From Beijerinckiaceae bacterium (lineage in GTDB: Bacteria > Bacteroidota > Bacteroidia > Chitinophagales > Chitinophagaceae), in assembly GCA_903970475.1 (NCBI GenBank), contig CAJCIQ010000229.1, positions 1 through 46,162 on the forward strand: 46,162 bases of DNA. Reading direction: 5' to 3'. The translations under genes and the position numbers were made by a program. Below the pieces are notes generated by a model. That model saw only the letters and a list, made by a program, of their open reading frames with translations, had not been told where the DNA came from and searched no databases. Positions 28,191 through 36,663 of this stretch are shown one piece after another (position 1 is the first letter of the stretch; each line of letters opens with the position of its first letter).

Positions 28191-28852
28191 ATAATGGCTC
28201 CTCCTTTGATCCGGATGACTCTCCCCGTTTGAGCGGCCAGGTCGGCATTATGGGTGACCAGAATCAGCGTTGTCCCCTTTTCTCTATTGAGTCCAAACAA
28301 TAATTGCACGACCCGGTCACTGGTTTCCTGGTCCAGGTTTCCGGTTGGTTCATCGGCAAATAAAATCGAAGGCTGATTGGAAAAAGCCCTGGCCAGGGCA
28401 ATGCGTTGTTGCTCTCCGCCGGAAAGCTGTATGGGATAGTGGTCGGCCCTATCGGCCAATCCAACTTCTTTTAGTAGTTCCAAACACCTGGACCTGACAC
28501 CTTTTTCACCCCGGAGTTCCATGGGCACCATCACATTCTCCAAGGCCGTCAGGCTGGGCATGAGTTGAAAGTTTTGGAAAATAAACCCTACAGATTCATT
28601 CCTGAGCCGGGCCAGCCGGTCTTCCGACATGATCCCTAAAGACAGCCCTTGTAGGATGACCCGTCCCCCCGTAGGCCGGTCAAGGCCGGCACAGATCCCC
28701 AGTAAAGTTGTCTTGCCGCTCCCAGAAGGACCGATGATGGCATTGGTGGACCCTTGCTCTATACTGAAATTGATGTCGTGTAAAACGCTGAGGGTTTTTC
28801 CTGCGCTTTGATAGGTTTTTCCAAGGTTGGTAACTTCAAGAATCGGCGGCAC
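28187..28852 (-). CDS. ABC transporter ATP-binding protein (YbbA/LolD-like)
   Basis: 221 residues, complete nucleotide-binding domain: Walker A GPSGSGKTT (41-49), Q-loop Gln93, signature LSGGEQQ (143-149), Walker B ILFADE (163-168), D-loop GNLD (171-174) and H-loop in LVTHN. The short length and EPTGNLD sequence are typical of the MacB/LolD/FtsE group that powers FtsX-like permeases. It is the first gene of the operon, its stop overlapping the permease start. The substrate is unknown; the attached esterase suggests a lipid or acyl compound. Confidence 0.95.
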   Translation of the reverse strand: MPPILEVTNLGKTYQSAGKTLSVLHDINFSIEQGSTNAIIGPSGSGKTTLLGICAGLDRPTGGRVILQGLSLGIMSEDRLARLRNESVGFIFQNFQLMPSLTALENVMVPMELRGEKGVRSRCLELLKEVGLADRADHYPIQLSGGEQQRIALARAFSNQPSILFADEPTGNLDQETSDRVVQLLFGLNREKGTTLILVTHNADLAAQTGRVIRIKGGAII

Positions 28853-28979
28853 GTATAAGATTTTTTAGACTAATGAAAATTACGGAAAATTGTTAAAATT
28901 GAAATAATACTACATACGCGTTAAACGTTCATTAAAAAAAATACTCTAATCCCATTGAACCAATTAATTCTGACCGGCT

Positions 28980-29546
28980 ATGAACCTCTTCAACAAATGC
29001 GCTTCGTGTGTACTGGGAATAGTGATGTTGACTTCTTGCGCTTCATCCAAATCCTATTTTACTTCCGATGTACGTACCCGAATTGAGAAAAATGGAATAA
29101 ATGTAGAAAAACTTCAGTTCTTCGTTGACCGTGATGTGGAATTAAGAAGGGAAGTTTCTTCCAGGGATGCTAAGGTAACCTCCGGTAAGGTAAAACTGGT
29201 CAATGGACACTACCTCAACATCATTGAACTCAAAAGGAATACCCCCGGCATCTGCACGGGATTCTATTCCAATTCTCTGAACGTTGCCTTTGAATCCGGA
29301 GACGGACAATACCTCAGTTTTGGCGTTCCCACCTATGGAAGCACTAATATCTATCAAATATTGGCCCAGGACTGGACCAATGGGGGAAGGGGTAAGGTCA
29401 TCTATGAAGGCAACACCTATTATATCCAACCCAAAGGCGTAGAGGCTCGTTTGCTCATCGACAAGAGCGTCATTGACAAAATGCAGGTGAAGAAACGCAC
29501 CATGCAAGGCAGGACTGTGGACACACAAGGCTCACAAGGCTCCTAA
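28980..29546 (+). CDS. Hypothetical lipoprotein
   Basis: 188 residues with a lipoprotein signal (VMLTSCASSK). The mature part has alternating beta-strand-like segments (VEKLQFFVDRDVELRREV, GKVKLVNGHYLNIIEL, GKVIYEGNTYYIQPKG) and a basic C-terminal tail. I recognise no family. It is divergent from the ABC operon (127-bp AT-rich spacer) and 124 bp upstream of the next lipoprotein gene on the same strand. A strong hairpin at 29605-29635 separates the two, so they may be separate units. Confidence 0.75.
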   Translation: MNLFNKCASCVLGIVMLTSCASSKSYFTSDVRTRIEKNGINVEKLQFFVDRDVELRREVSSRDAKVTSGKVKLVNGHYLNIIELKRNTPGICTGFYSNSLNVAFESGDGQYLSFGVPTYGSTNIYQILAQDWTNGGRGKVIYEGNTYYIQPKGVEARLLIDKSVIDKMQVKKRTMQGRTVDTQGSQGS

Positions 29547-29604
29547 GGGAGGGTCCATTAACAAATGGTTAGGCATTTGCCCGCAAAAAAGTTATGGAAA
29601 TTAA

Positions 29605-29635
29605 GGGATTAGCTGTAGTATTACAGCTAATTCCC
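29605..29635. repeat. Strong inverted repeat between two lipoprotein genes
   Basis: GGGATTAGCTGTA (29605-29617) pairs with TACAGCTAATTCCC (29622-29635) with a single bulged base and a 4-nt loop. It lies downstream of the first lipoprotein stop and 36 bp before the next start. There is no downstream T-run, so it may be a factor-independent pause, an mRNA-stabilising hairpin or an operator rather than a canonical terminator. Confidence 0.65.
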
Positions 29636-29670
29636 GTATCCTAGTAATACCGCAAGTAAAATTCGTACTT

Positions 29671-30636
29671 ATGATGATTTCGATGTTTCGCCGCTATGGC
29701 TTAATGTCCCTGTGCGTTGTGGTAGTATCCGGATGTACCAAAAACGCGGACAAGCCCGGCCCGGCAGCCTCTTCCACCTCTAATTCGGGAGTATCCCGGT
29801 TTTCCGAAGATCCTTCGGAATCCCCCTATTATGGTGATAGCATACTCACGGTTACAGGTCTATCTTATCAAGTCTTTTCCCCGATCAGCCATTTAGGTTC
29901 CGGAACTTATGTATCCTGGCCCAAGGGACTATACATCAATCCCCAGACGGGTGTCATCGATGCCTATAGGAGTGAAAAGGGAGCCCGGTACAATGTCGGC
30001 TTCATTAAAGATGGAAGCCTGGATACCCTATATTCTCAAGTCATTCTGAGTGGCATTACTTATCCTGATGGAGTTTACCTGATGGGAACCAGCGACACCT
30101 TGATCAGCCCCATAGCTGTATCCTCGGCCAACATAGGCGCCTTCGAAAGCCGATCTGAGGATGGGGATGAACACCTGGTCATTGATCCAGCCTCTGGGGC
30201 TATCAACCTGAGCCAATCTATCGTAGCGGGGCTGTTTGGAGACCATGCAGCCGACGGAGATACAAAAAAAGTAACCGTATCTTACAAGTTAGGTGGTGCA
30301 AGTGGCGCCATTGAGCAAATAACAGTAGAATTACACTATTATACAGACTTAAGCCATGTTCCGGCCAGTCTGGCCAACCGGTCCATCGCCGGATTGAATG
30401 CCATTCCTGGAATATCGGCTAGTAATAGTAGCCAGGGAACGGTAGGGGAAGCCAAGATGACGACTTTTGGAACCACCTCCAATACCTCCACGGCCACTAA
30501 CACTAACTCGACAACAAAGACTACGACGACGGGTACGACTACCACTACTACTGCCAAACCCGCCGCCACACCCGCCCCTGCACCCGTTTCACCACGTCCG
30601 CCACAACTGGTTATCGTCAATGTAGGGCATCACTAA
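29671..30636 (+). CDS. Hypothetical lipoprotein with cadherin-like repeats and a Thr-rich tail
   Basis: 321 residues. Signal peptide with lipobox (VVSGC, Cys22). Two similar modules follow: YINPQTGVIDAYRSEKGARY (about 90-109) and VIDPASGAINLSQSI (about 170-184), which resemble the beta-sandwich repeats of Bacteroidota surface lipoproteins. The C-terminus is a long low-complexity Thr/Asn/Pro-rich tether (about 265-310) ending LVIVNVGHH. I do not recognise a specific family. The stop is only 10 bp before the CHAT protease gene, so the two are almost certainly co-transcribed and this may be a partner or substrate of the protease (inference). Confidence 0.7.
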   Translation: MMISMFRRYGLMSLCVVVVSGCTKNADKPGPAASSTSNSGVSRFSEDPSESPYYGDSILTVTGLSYQVFSPISHLGSGTYVSWPKGLYINPQTGVIDAYRSEKGARYNVGFIKDGSLDTLYSQVILSGITYPDGVYLMGTSDTLISPIAVSSANIGAFESRSEDGDEHLVIDPASGAINLSQSIVAGLFGDHAADGDTKKVTVSYKLGGASGAIEQITVELHYYTDLSHVPASLANRSIAGLNAIPGISASNSSQGTVGEAKMTTFGTTSNTSTATNTNSTTKTTTTGTTTTTTAKPAATPAPAPVSPRPPQLVIVNVGHH

Positions 30637-30646
30637 ATCCAATCCA

Positions 30647-33454
30647 ATGCGCCGAAAGGCTTTCGCGTCAGTGGTCATATTGTTTTTATTCACCCTGCAC
30701 ACGAAGGCCGGAAGCACCCATACAGCGGATGAAATTTCCGCCATTTATCAGCAGGCAAGCGCTTATTATACCCTGGCCCATCCGACGGAAACCACGGATG
30801 CCAAGGCCTTGGATTTATTCACCACCGTTATCACCGACCTGGAGGTTTCTCACCGATTGGAAGATGTCCTCTTTCAATCCTATCTCAAAAAAGGCGTGTT
30901 ACTGGATGTGAAAGGCCTCCCGGATAAGGCCCTTATGGCCTATTCAGGTGCTGTCAGGTGCTTAAACAGGCATCCGGAGTGGGGAGACTCCCTTTATTTC
31001 AATATTTATATTTATGCGGGGCCTGATTACTACAAGCTGGGTTATTTCGACTCGGCTTACACCGTATTGAGTAAGGCCGAAGCCTTGGCACACAAATATC
31101 CAAGGCTTAAGGAACTGGACCGTCTCTACAATGCCCTGGGTGCGCTTTATTATGAAAGCGGTAATTATCAGCAGGCCACCGACGATTTTTCCAGGTCTCT
31201 CGAAATTGTCCGGCGGGAACGCCCTTCGGATAAAATTTCCCAGATCAACTTTGAAAACAACATAGCCAGTTGCTTGTACAAGCTGGGTCAGTACCGAGAA
31301 TCGTTGGACATGTACCGGCAATTATTGGGTTTTGGACAATCCTCCTCCCAATTGTACTTAAACATGGGCAAATCTTATATCGGGCTTAATCAATTTGTCG
31401 AGGCCCTGGCCTTATTCCGAAAAGTCAACCCGAAAGAATTGCCGGCCGTCTATAATGAAATGGCCTATACAGAATACCTGCTGGGTAAGGAGGACTCTGC
31501 CATAAGTTATCTTAACAAATGGAGCCAGGGCGTTGATCCGGCCAATCAAAACAGGATTGACGCGGGCACCAATGATTTGTACCGCGCACAAGTGCTGATG
31601 TCTTCCGATCAGGAACTTCCGGCAGTGGACTATTTACAACGGGCCATCATTACCTTTTCCGGGAACTTCTCCTCCACCGACATACACCAAAATCCCCAGG
31701 CATTTATTGGATCATTTGCCAACTACAGGCTATTCGATGCCCTATCCTATAAGGCTTTGGTATTGGAGCTCCTGTATACCCACCGGAAAAATGAAGCTTA
31801 CCTGGAAGAATCGCTGAATGCCTACCGGAGCGCCCTGAAATTATTCCGCTATATCGAAAACACCTATACGACCGACGATGCTAAAATCTTCCTTAAGAAG
31901 AATAACCGGGACCTGTATCAAAATGCGTTCCTTACTTGCGTGGAAATGGACCGGCTTCATCCCAAAGATCAATACCTGGAGGAAGCCTTCTCTATAGCAG
32001 AAAAAAGCAAGGCTTCCATTCTCAGTGGGGGTCTTGAAGAGCTCAGTTATCAAAAAATGAAGGGGACGGATCCTCAACTGCTGGCCAAACAGCGGGAAAT
32101 CAAGTATAATATTGCCCGTCTGGAATTGCAAAGTGATCCGGATCAAGGTAAAAACACAACCCAGGATATAGCCAGCCGCAAAGCGGATTATGAAATTGCT
32201 TTATCCTCCATCCAAAAAAGCATGGAGGAAAACAATGCCTACTACCAAATGAAATTCGGGGATTCCTGTCCTCGGGTTAAAGATTTACAAAGCGGCCTTA
32301 CTTCTGAGCAAGCCATCGTAAGTATGTTCGTTTCGACTTTAGGGCTGCACGTCTTCCTGATAACCGAACACGGATTTCATTATCTATACCTGGATTCCCT
32401 ACCCCAGCTCCAGGAAGAAGTCAGTAACTGGATTTCGCTCCTCAGCAATACCGATAAGGGACATCGGTTTGGAAATCCGGCGCTCCAAAGCGCTTTGTAC
32501 AGCCACCTGGTTCAGCCTTTGCAGCATGCCCTGCCAGGAATAAATGAATGGATTGTGATTCCGGACAATGTATTTAGTTTGCTTCCTTTTGAATCACTTC
32601 CAGCCGGACCCCAGCATACTTACCTGCTGGAAACCACCACCATCAGTTATCAACTGTCCGCCAGATTCATGGTTCCACCCTATTTACACGCAGGTCAACC
32701 CTTCCAACAATACGCGGTTTTGTCCATGGCGCCCTTTTCCTTAAGGGGTTTTTGGGATAACGACGGGTTTATGCCCTCCCTTCCCGGGTCACTGGCTGAA
32801 ATCAGCGGATTACCTGGCAATCAATATACCGCCGCAAAGGCGACAAAGGATGTTTTTTTGAGCCAGGTCAACCGCTATCCGGTGATTCACCTGGCCACAC
32901 ACGCGGTGGGTGATCCGAGTGACAACCTGAGTTCCAGGATATGTTTTTATCCAACCCAAAAAGATCCCGGAGAAAACAATTTGTACCTGCCGGAATTATA
33001 TGCTTTGAATTTAGACTCTACGGATCTGATCATCCTTAGTGCCTGTGAAAGTGGAAAGGGAGAATTGGTGGATAATGAAGGAATGATGAGCTTGTCCAGG
33101 GGGTTTTTATATGCGGGTTGCGCTTCTACCGTCAATAGCCTCTGGGCAGCAGACGACGGGGCAGCGGCATTTATTTTGCATAGGCTGCATGCCTATCTGG
33201 AAAAAGGTTTTTCCAAAGCCCAGGCCCTACGACTGGCAAAACTGGACTATATACACAGTGATGCCATTTATACGACGCCCAACTATTGGGCGAACTTCAT
33301 TTTAATGGGCAATACAGATCCCATCATTGTATACCACAACCCGGTAAGGTATCTCTACCTTACCGGGCTTGCGATATTAATTGGCGCCATCATCATAGTA
33401 GCCATTTTTACTTGGCGCGCAAAATCCATAAATCCAAGCCGCTCATCTTCCTGA
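30647..33454 (+). CDS. Secreted TPR-CHAT protease, C-terminally membrane-anchored
   Basis: 935 residues. An N-terminal signal peptide (VVILFLFTLHTKAG) is followed by tetratricopeptide repeats across roughly 35-400 (for example ALYYESGNYQQATDDFSRSLE), a helical linker, and a CHAT domain at about 610-890 with the caspase-type dyad His752 in HLATHAVGD and Cys800 in LSACESGKGE. A final hydrophobic helix (about 901-921, YLTGLAILIGAIIIVAIF) is followed by a basic tail. This topology places TPRs and protease outside the cytoplasmic membrane with the tail inside. CHAT peptidases include separases and effectors activated by partner binding to the TPRs. Upstream lipoprotein and downstream sigma/TPR genes suggest a signalling role. 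Confidence 0.92.
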   Translation: MRRKAFASVVILFLFTLHTKAGSTHTADEISAIYQQASAYYTLAHPTETTDAKALDLFTTVITDLEVSHRLEDVLFQSYLKKGVLLDVKGLPDKALMAYSGAVRCLNRHPEWGDSLYFNIYIYAGPDYYKLGYFDSAYTVLSKAEALAHKYPRLKELDRLYNALGALYYESGNYQQATDDFSRSLEIVRRERPSDKISQINFENNIASCLYKLGQYRESLDMYRQLLGFGQSSSQLYLNMGKSYIGLNQFVEALALFRKVNPKELPAVYNEMAYTEYLLGKEDSAISYLNKWSQGVDPANQNRIDAGTNDLYRAQVLMSSDQELPAVDYLQRAIITFSGNFSSTDIHQNPQAFIGSFANYRLFDALSYKALVLELLYTHRKNEAYLEESLNAYRSALKLFRYIENTYTTDDAKIFLKKNNRDLYQNAFLTCVEMDRLHPKDQYLEEAFSIAEKSKASILSGGLEELSYQKMKGTDPQLLAKQREIKYNIARLELQSDPDQGKNTTQDIASRKADYEIALSSIQKSMEENNAYYQMKFGDSCPRVKDLQSGLTSEQAIVSMFVSTLGLHVFLITEHGFHYLYLDSLPQLQEEVSNWISLLSNTDKGHRFGNPALQSALYSHLVQPLQHALPGINEWIVIPDNVFSLLPFESLPAGPQHTYLLETTTISYQLSARFMVPPYLHAGQPFQQYAVLSMAPFSLRGFWDNDGFMPSLPGSLAEISGLPGNQYTAAKATKDVFLSQVNRYPVIHLATHAVGDPSDNLSSRICFYPTQKDPGENNLYLPELYALNLDSTDLIILSACESGKGELVDNEGMMSLSRGFLYAGCASTVNSLWAADDGAAAFILHRLHAYLEKGFSKAQALRLAKLDYIHSDAIYTTPNYWANFILMGNTDPIIVYHNPVRYLYLTGLAILIGAIIIVAIFTWRAKSINPSRSSS

Positions 33455-34199
33455 CCTTGGTGTAATACACGTTGGCAGGATCTGAAGCGATTCTATGCAG
33501 CAAGGGTAATGCTTGGGCGGTCTGATTGGTAGCCAGGTAACACATCGCCAGGTAATACTGGGCTTCATCCTGGAAATAAGGCGCTGACTGGTTAACATTA
33601 TTACCAATCAACGTGCTAAAGTCCACGATGGCCTGCGTATAATTTTGCTGCTGCATATAAGCCATAGCCGTCAGGAAGTAGTCCTTACCTGTTTTATTCA
33701 TCGTTGTATCAAAGACACGTTCGACGGCTTTCCAATCTTTTAGCTGGTAATACTGAACCAACCTATCTTCCCCGGTACTTCCCCGGGTAGCCCCCCATTC
33801 ATAAGGGGTATAGTATTTATCATAGATATCTTTAGAAGAAGTAAAATATATTCTACCCATTCCCACAATCGAAAGCAGGGCAATCAGGATGGCAGCTGCA
33901 CTCAAGATACGAGGCAGCATCCTGCGCACCACGGCCGCATCCTTTTGTTTTGCGCCCCCGTGTCCTGCGTCCTCAGTATGAACCATCGGGGGCGCCGAGC
34001 CCTCCACCTGATTCCTAACCGCTTTTACCTGTTGTACCAACGCATGGTGACGGATGGCGTCAACGGCGACCTGTAATAGGTTCCATTCTTTTTGGATGTT
34101 TGTGTCAGCTCCCTTTGGTCCGATCGGTTCCTTTTCTCCTAGGATATTGTATTGGTGATCGAACTGATCGACAAGCTGCTCGTGCGTTTGGGGTGTCAT
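33408..34199 (-). CDS. Single-pass membrane protein with C-terminal TPR-like repeats
   Basis: 263 residues. About 95 N-terminal residues are hydrophilic and presumably cytoplasmic. A membrane helix lies at about 97-117 (RILSAAAILIALLSIVGMG). The periplasmic part carries TPR-like helices (DYFLTAMAYMQQQNYTQAIVDFSTLI and APYFQDEAQYYLAMCYLATNQTAQALPLL). The arrangement recalls Bacteroidota TPR membrane proteins encoded near ECF sigma factors. The 3' end overlaps the convergent CHAT gene by 47 bp. The sigma gene lies upstream on the same strand beyond a 548-bp non-coding spacer. An anti-sigma-like or adaptor role is plausible but I see no classical anti-sigma motif. Confidence 0.7.
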   Translation of the reverse strand: MTPQTHEQLVDQFDHQYNILGEKEPIGPKGADTNIQKEWNLLQVAVDAIRHHALVQQVKAVRNQVEGSAPPMVHTEDAGHGGAKQKDAAVVRRMLPRILSAAAILIALLSIVGMGRIYFTSSKDIYDKYYTPYEWGATRGSTGEDRLVQYYQLKDWKAVERVFDTTMNKTGKDYFLTAMAYMQQQNYTQAIVDFSTLIGNNVNQSAPYFQDEAQYYLAMCYLATNQTAQALPLLHRIASDPANVYYTKVRKMSGLDLWILRAK

Positions 34200-34244
34200 T
34201 TTGTTTAACTTGATATAATGGTGAGTTAGCGGTTGAATTAAAAA

Positions 34245-34669
34245 GTGGGAAAACGCCCGGGAAGTTACATATATAGATTGTGATTGAACAAAGTCAACGC
34301 TTTCATAAGATAATGGATTACAAGGCTGTTAAGCATCAAACATGTTTTACGAGGGCCGGATAACGGATTACTGTAGATTACTGTTTCGAAGGTACGTTGA
34401 CTTTAAGGCGTCTCAGAGGTAAGGTCTTTCGAGGATTGGATTTGAAGGTATTTCTTAAAGGCCGTGGTTTAACAAGGATTGGACAAAAGTGTATTTCAAA
34501 TCAGCGTAACGGTTGTTCAAGGATTGGATAGATCTTTAAAAGGATGTGGATTCATTGGATGATATAGGGTACGGAAAATAAAGCAAGGTTGAGCCATTGT
34601 ATAAGTAGTTTCATAAGTCCTGGCCCTTTATCAGGGCAATTCTGGAAGTACTTCAGGGCGTTTTCCCAC
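34245..34669. repeat. Exact 14-bp inverted repeat bracketing 425 bp
   Basis: GTGGGAAAACGCCC at 34245-34258 and its perfect reverse complement at 34656-34669. A short direct repeat GTTACATATAT follows each arm (34264 and 34685). The bracketed interval has no gene. It could be the arms of a long RNA stem, or the remnant ends of a small non-autonomous element. Confidence 0.75.
34431..34550. repeat. Four AAGGATTGGA-like boxes
   Basis: Boxes start at 34431 (GAGGATTGGA), 34474 and 34519 (AAGGATTGGA) and 34540 (AAGGATGTGGA, one inserted base). Start-to-start spacings are 43, 45 and 21 bp, near multiples of two helical turns. They may be repeated binding sites for a regulator of the sigma/TPR/CHAT locus. 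Confidence 0.5.
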
Positions 34670-34747
34670 TATGTCAAAGATCCGGTTACATATATTAGTC
34701 AAAGCCAGGCTTCGTTTCGTAACCAGAATTCGTAAAAAAATATTAAG

Positions 34748-35332
34748 TTATTGGTTATCAGACAGCAACGGGTTGTCCCGGATGAGATCGGTGAGCTCTT
34801 TCATACATTTATACTTCTTATTGCGGGCTACTTGCTCATTTTCGTAGGCCATCCGGGATGCTATTTCCTTAAAAGAATAGTTCTCATAATAGAATAGGGT
34901 TAGGATGGTCCGGCAGGACTCCCCCATTTTGGCCATGACCTCCAGGAATTCCTGTTTTATTTCCCTGGCATCCAGGTCCAGGGTTATATTTTCTTCGGTA
35001 TGATCCCTACCCGCTTCAAATTTTCTGGCTCTGGAGTCCAGACTATGGGATTTCTTCATCTGGTTATACCAGATATTGCGGGCTATGGAGATGAGTAATG
35101 TTTTAATGGAGGATTGCTCTCTGAATTTCCCTTTTTGTACCAGGTCTACGAAAGCCACTACGCTTTCCTGAAATACGTCGTCCCCGTCCTGGTCACTACC
35201 TCCGTGGGCGGTGACAAAAATGGCAATAGCTTCCGCATATTGCTGGTAAATCTGCAGCAATGGTTTGTTGAGGTCATTGGATCGTAAACCTATCAGGATT
35301 TCCTCATCGGAAAGGATTTTCTCTCCCTTCAT
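34748..35332 (-). CDS. RNA polymerase sigma factor, ECF (sigma-70 family)
   Basis: 194 residues. Region 2 spans about 25-105 (DGDDVFQESVVAFVDLVQKGKF, TLLISIARNIWYNQMKK) and region 4 about 130-185 (CRTILTLFYYENYSFKEIASRM). There is no FecR-type anti-sigma gene or SusCD pair next to it, unlike many Bacteroidota ECF loci. Instead the next minus-strand gene, 548 bp downstream, encodes a TPR membrane protein, with a CHAT protease beyond it. It probably controls a stress or envelope regulon and perhaps its own locus. The spacer before the GH53 gene contains that gene's terminator. Confidence 0.93.
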   Translation of the reverse strand: MKGEKILSDEEILIGLRSNDLNKPLLQIYQQYAEAIAIFVTAHGGSDQDGDDVFQESVVAFVDLVQKGKFREQSSIKTLLISIARNIWYNQMKKSHSLDSRARKFEAGRDHTEENITLDLDAREIKQEFLEVMAKMGESCRTILTLFYYENYSFKEIASRMAYENEQVARNKKYKCMKELTDLIRDNPLLSDNQ

Positions 35333-35390
35333 ATGTTGCTGGGGTTAATGGGACAACCGTCATACAATATACCATTTTATTGGTACAGCA

Positions 35391-35422
35391 TTAAAAAATA
35401 AAGGCACCTTATCGGTGCCTTT
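35391..35422 (-). terminator. Rho-independent terminator of the second GH53 gene
   Basis: AAAGGCACC (35400-35408) pairs with GGTGCCTTT (35414-35422) around a 5-nt loop. On the minus strand the stem is followed by a T-rich run (35391-35399). It lies 36 bp past the GH53 stop and insulates the sigma factor gene from GH53 transcription. Confidence 0.85.
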
Positions 35423-35457
35423 AGGTTGGTTATCGAAACAAAAATAAGCATTTGCTT

Positions 35458-36483
35458 TTAAAAAGCATTCATGGCGGCTGTTGGTTCACCGTTAGCGCCA
35501 AACGCGCCTAGTCCGTAGCCTTGCCAACTATTATAGGCTTCTGGTTCCCAATAGAAGACACCCAATGCGCCGGCGGACTGGGCTTTGGATATAATGTCCT
35601 TGAGAAATGCTTCGGCATCGGCAGGGTCGTTTTCAGCAAATCCCACCTCACAAATCATGACTTGTTTACCATAGCGGGAAATCATGGTCTGCATATTGGA
35701 TAAGCATTCTGCGTCCAGGGTGGTATAATTGCCGGCGGTTGGATAAAGGGACATACCTATGATATCCCAGGAAGCGCCATTGGCTTTAAGGCCATCAAAC
35801 AACCATTCGAAGTCAGAAGTATCATAACCGTTAGCCAGGTGTACGATCACCTTACAATTGGGGAAAACAGCTTTGGTAGCATTATAGCCGCAATTCACCA
35901 ACCAGGCATAATTTTTCATGCTGTCGGAAGCCTCTCCCGTTGGCCAAAGCATGCCGTTGTTGGTTTCGTTTCCCACCTGCACCCAGGTAGGGGTTATACC
36001 ATTATTTTTCAAGGTATCCAGTACCCCTTCCGTGTAGTTATATACCTCTGTCATCAACTGATCAAAGGTCAAGTTGGCCCAGGCAGCCGGTTTGGTCTGG
36101 TCTCCTGCATCCGCCCAGGTATCACTGTAATGAAAGTCGATCAGGATGTTCATGCCGGCGGCTTTTGCTGCCAAGGCTTTATTCACCACATCAGTTGTGT
36201 TACACCAGCCTCCGGAAGGGTTGACCCATACCCTTAGCCTGATCGCATTGATGCCCTTGCCTGCCAGAATGGTGTAAAGGCTTTGGGCGACCCCACTATT
36301 ATTATAGAAGGCATATCCGGAAGCGGTCATTTGGGTGACCCAACTCACGTCGGAACCATAGGCAAAACTGGAAGAGGCATCCGAAGTGGTTCCAATTTTG
36401 GATAGGCTGGCTTGTTGGCTCACTTTGGAACAGCCTGTCATTATCATGAGGGCCATTACGAAAGCAATCGTTTTGATAGACAT
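35458..36483 (-). CDS. GH53 arabinogalactan endo-beta-1,4-galactanase, lipoprotein (copy 2)
   Basis: 341 residues with lipobox MTGC (Cys18). The same GH53 landmarks as copy 1 are present: SDVSWVTQ (44-51), LRVWVNPSGGWCNT, DFHYSDTWADAGDQ, acid/base Glu173 in QVGNETNNG, nucleophile Glu279 in MICEVGF, and YWEPEAYNSWQG. By eye well over half the residues match copy 1 across the full length, so these are paralogues from duplication or separate acquisition. It stands alone here, with its own terminator, away from the GH2/HTCS cluster. It may differ in chain-length preference or regulation. The divergent gene 180 bp away encodes an NTF2-like lipoprotein. Confidence 0.96.
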   Translation of the reverse strand: MSIKTIAFVMALMIMTGCSKVSQQASLSKIGTTSDASSSFAYGSDVSWVTQMTASGYAFYNNSGVAQSLYTILAGKGINAIRLRVWVNPSGGWCNTTDVVNKALAAKAAGMNILIDFHYSDTWADAGDQTKPAAWANLTFDQLMTEVYNYTEGVLDTLKNNGITPTWVQVGNETNNGMLWPTGEASDSMKNYAWLVNCGYNATKAVFPNCKVIVHLANGYDTSDFEWLFDGLKANGASWDIIGMSLYPTAGNYTTLDAECLSNMQTMISRYGKQVMICEVGFAENDPADAEAFLKDIISKAQSAGALGVFYWEPEAYNSWQGYGLGAFGANGEPTAAMNAF

Positions 36484-36663
36484 ATAGCAATGATTTAGGC
36501 AGATAAATTACAGCCAGTGTTGGTAACGGGCTGGTTCCAGCGTGCTTTTGTTTGGCCTGGATAAGTTGGCGGGTTGCTGTAATGGACATTTATTTGGTCA
36601 ATTCGGAGGGACCATTGATCAATTGGTTTTTAATACTACCCTGGTGCGTAATAAATTGGTCCT

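Larger units (their letters stand above)
34200..34747. other. 548-bp non-coding spacer rich in direct and inverted repeats
   Basis: No plausible coding frame was found on either strand. The spacer holds an exact 14-bp inverted repeat (34245-34258 with 34656-34669), a 10-bp tandem repeat (GATTACTGTA at 34366 and GATTACTGTT at 34376), four AGGATTGGA-like boxes, GTTACATATAT twice in the same orientation (34264 and 34685), and a small hairpin GCCCT/AGGGC (34623-34637). It separates the ECF sigma gene from the TPR membrane gene on the minus strand. It may be a multi-site regulatory region or encode a structured RNA. Confidence 0.6.

Noticed and set aside
34245-34669. Calling the 14-bp inverted repeat an insertion sequence
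   Set aside because: The interval has no transposase frame and no obvious target-site duplication, so only a repeat is reported.
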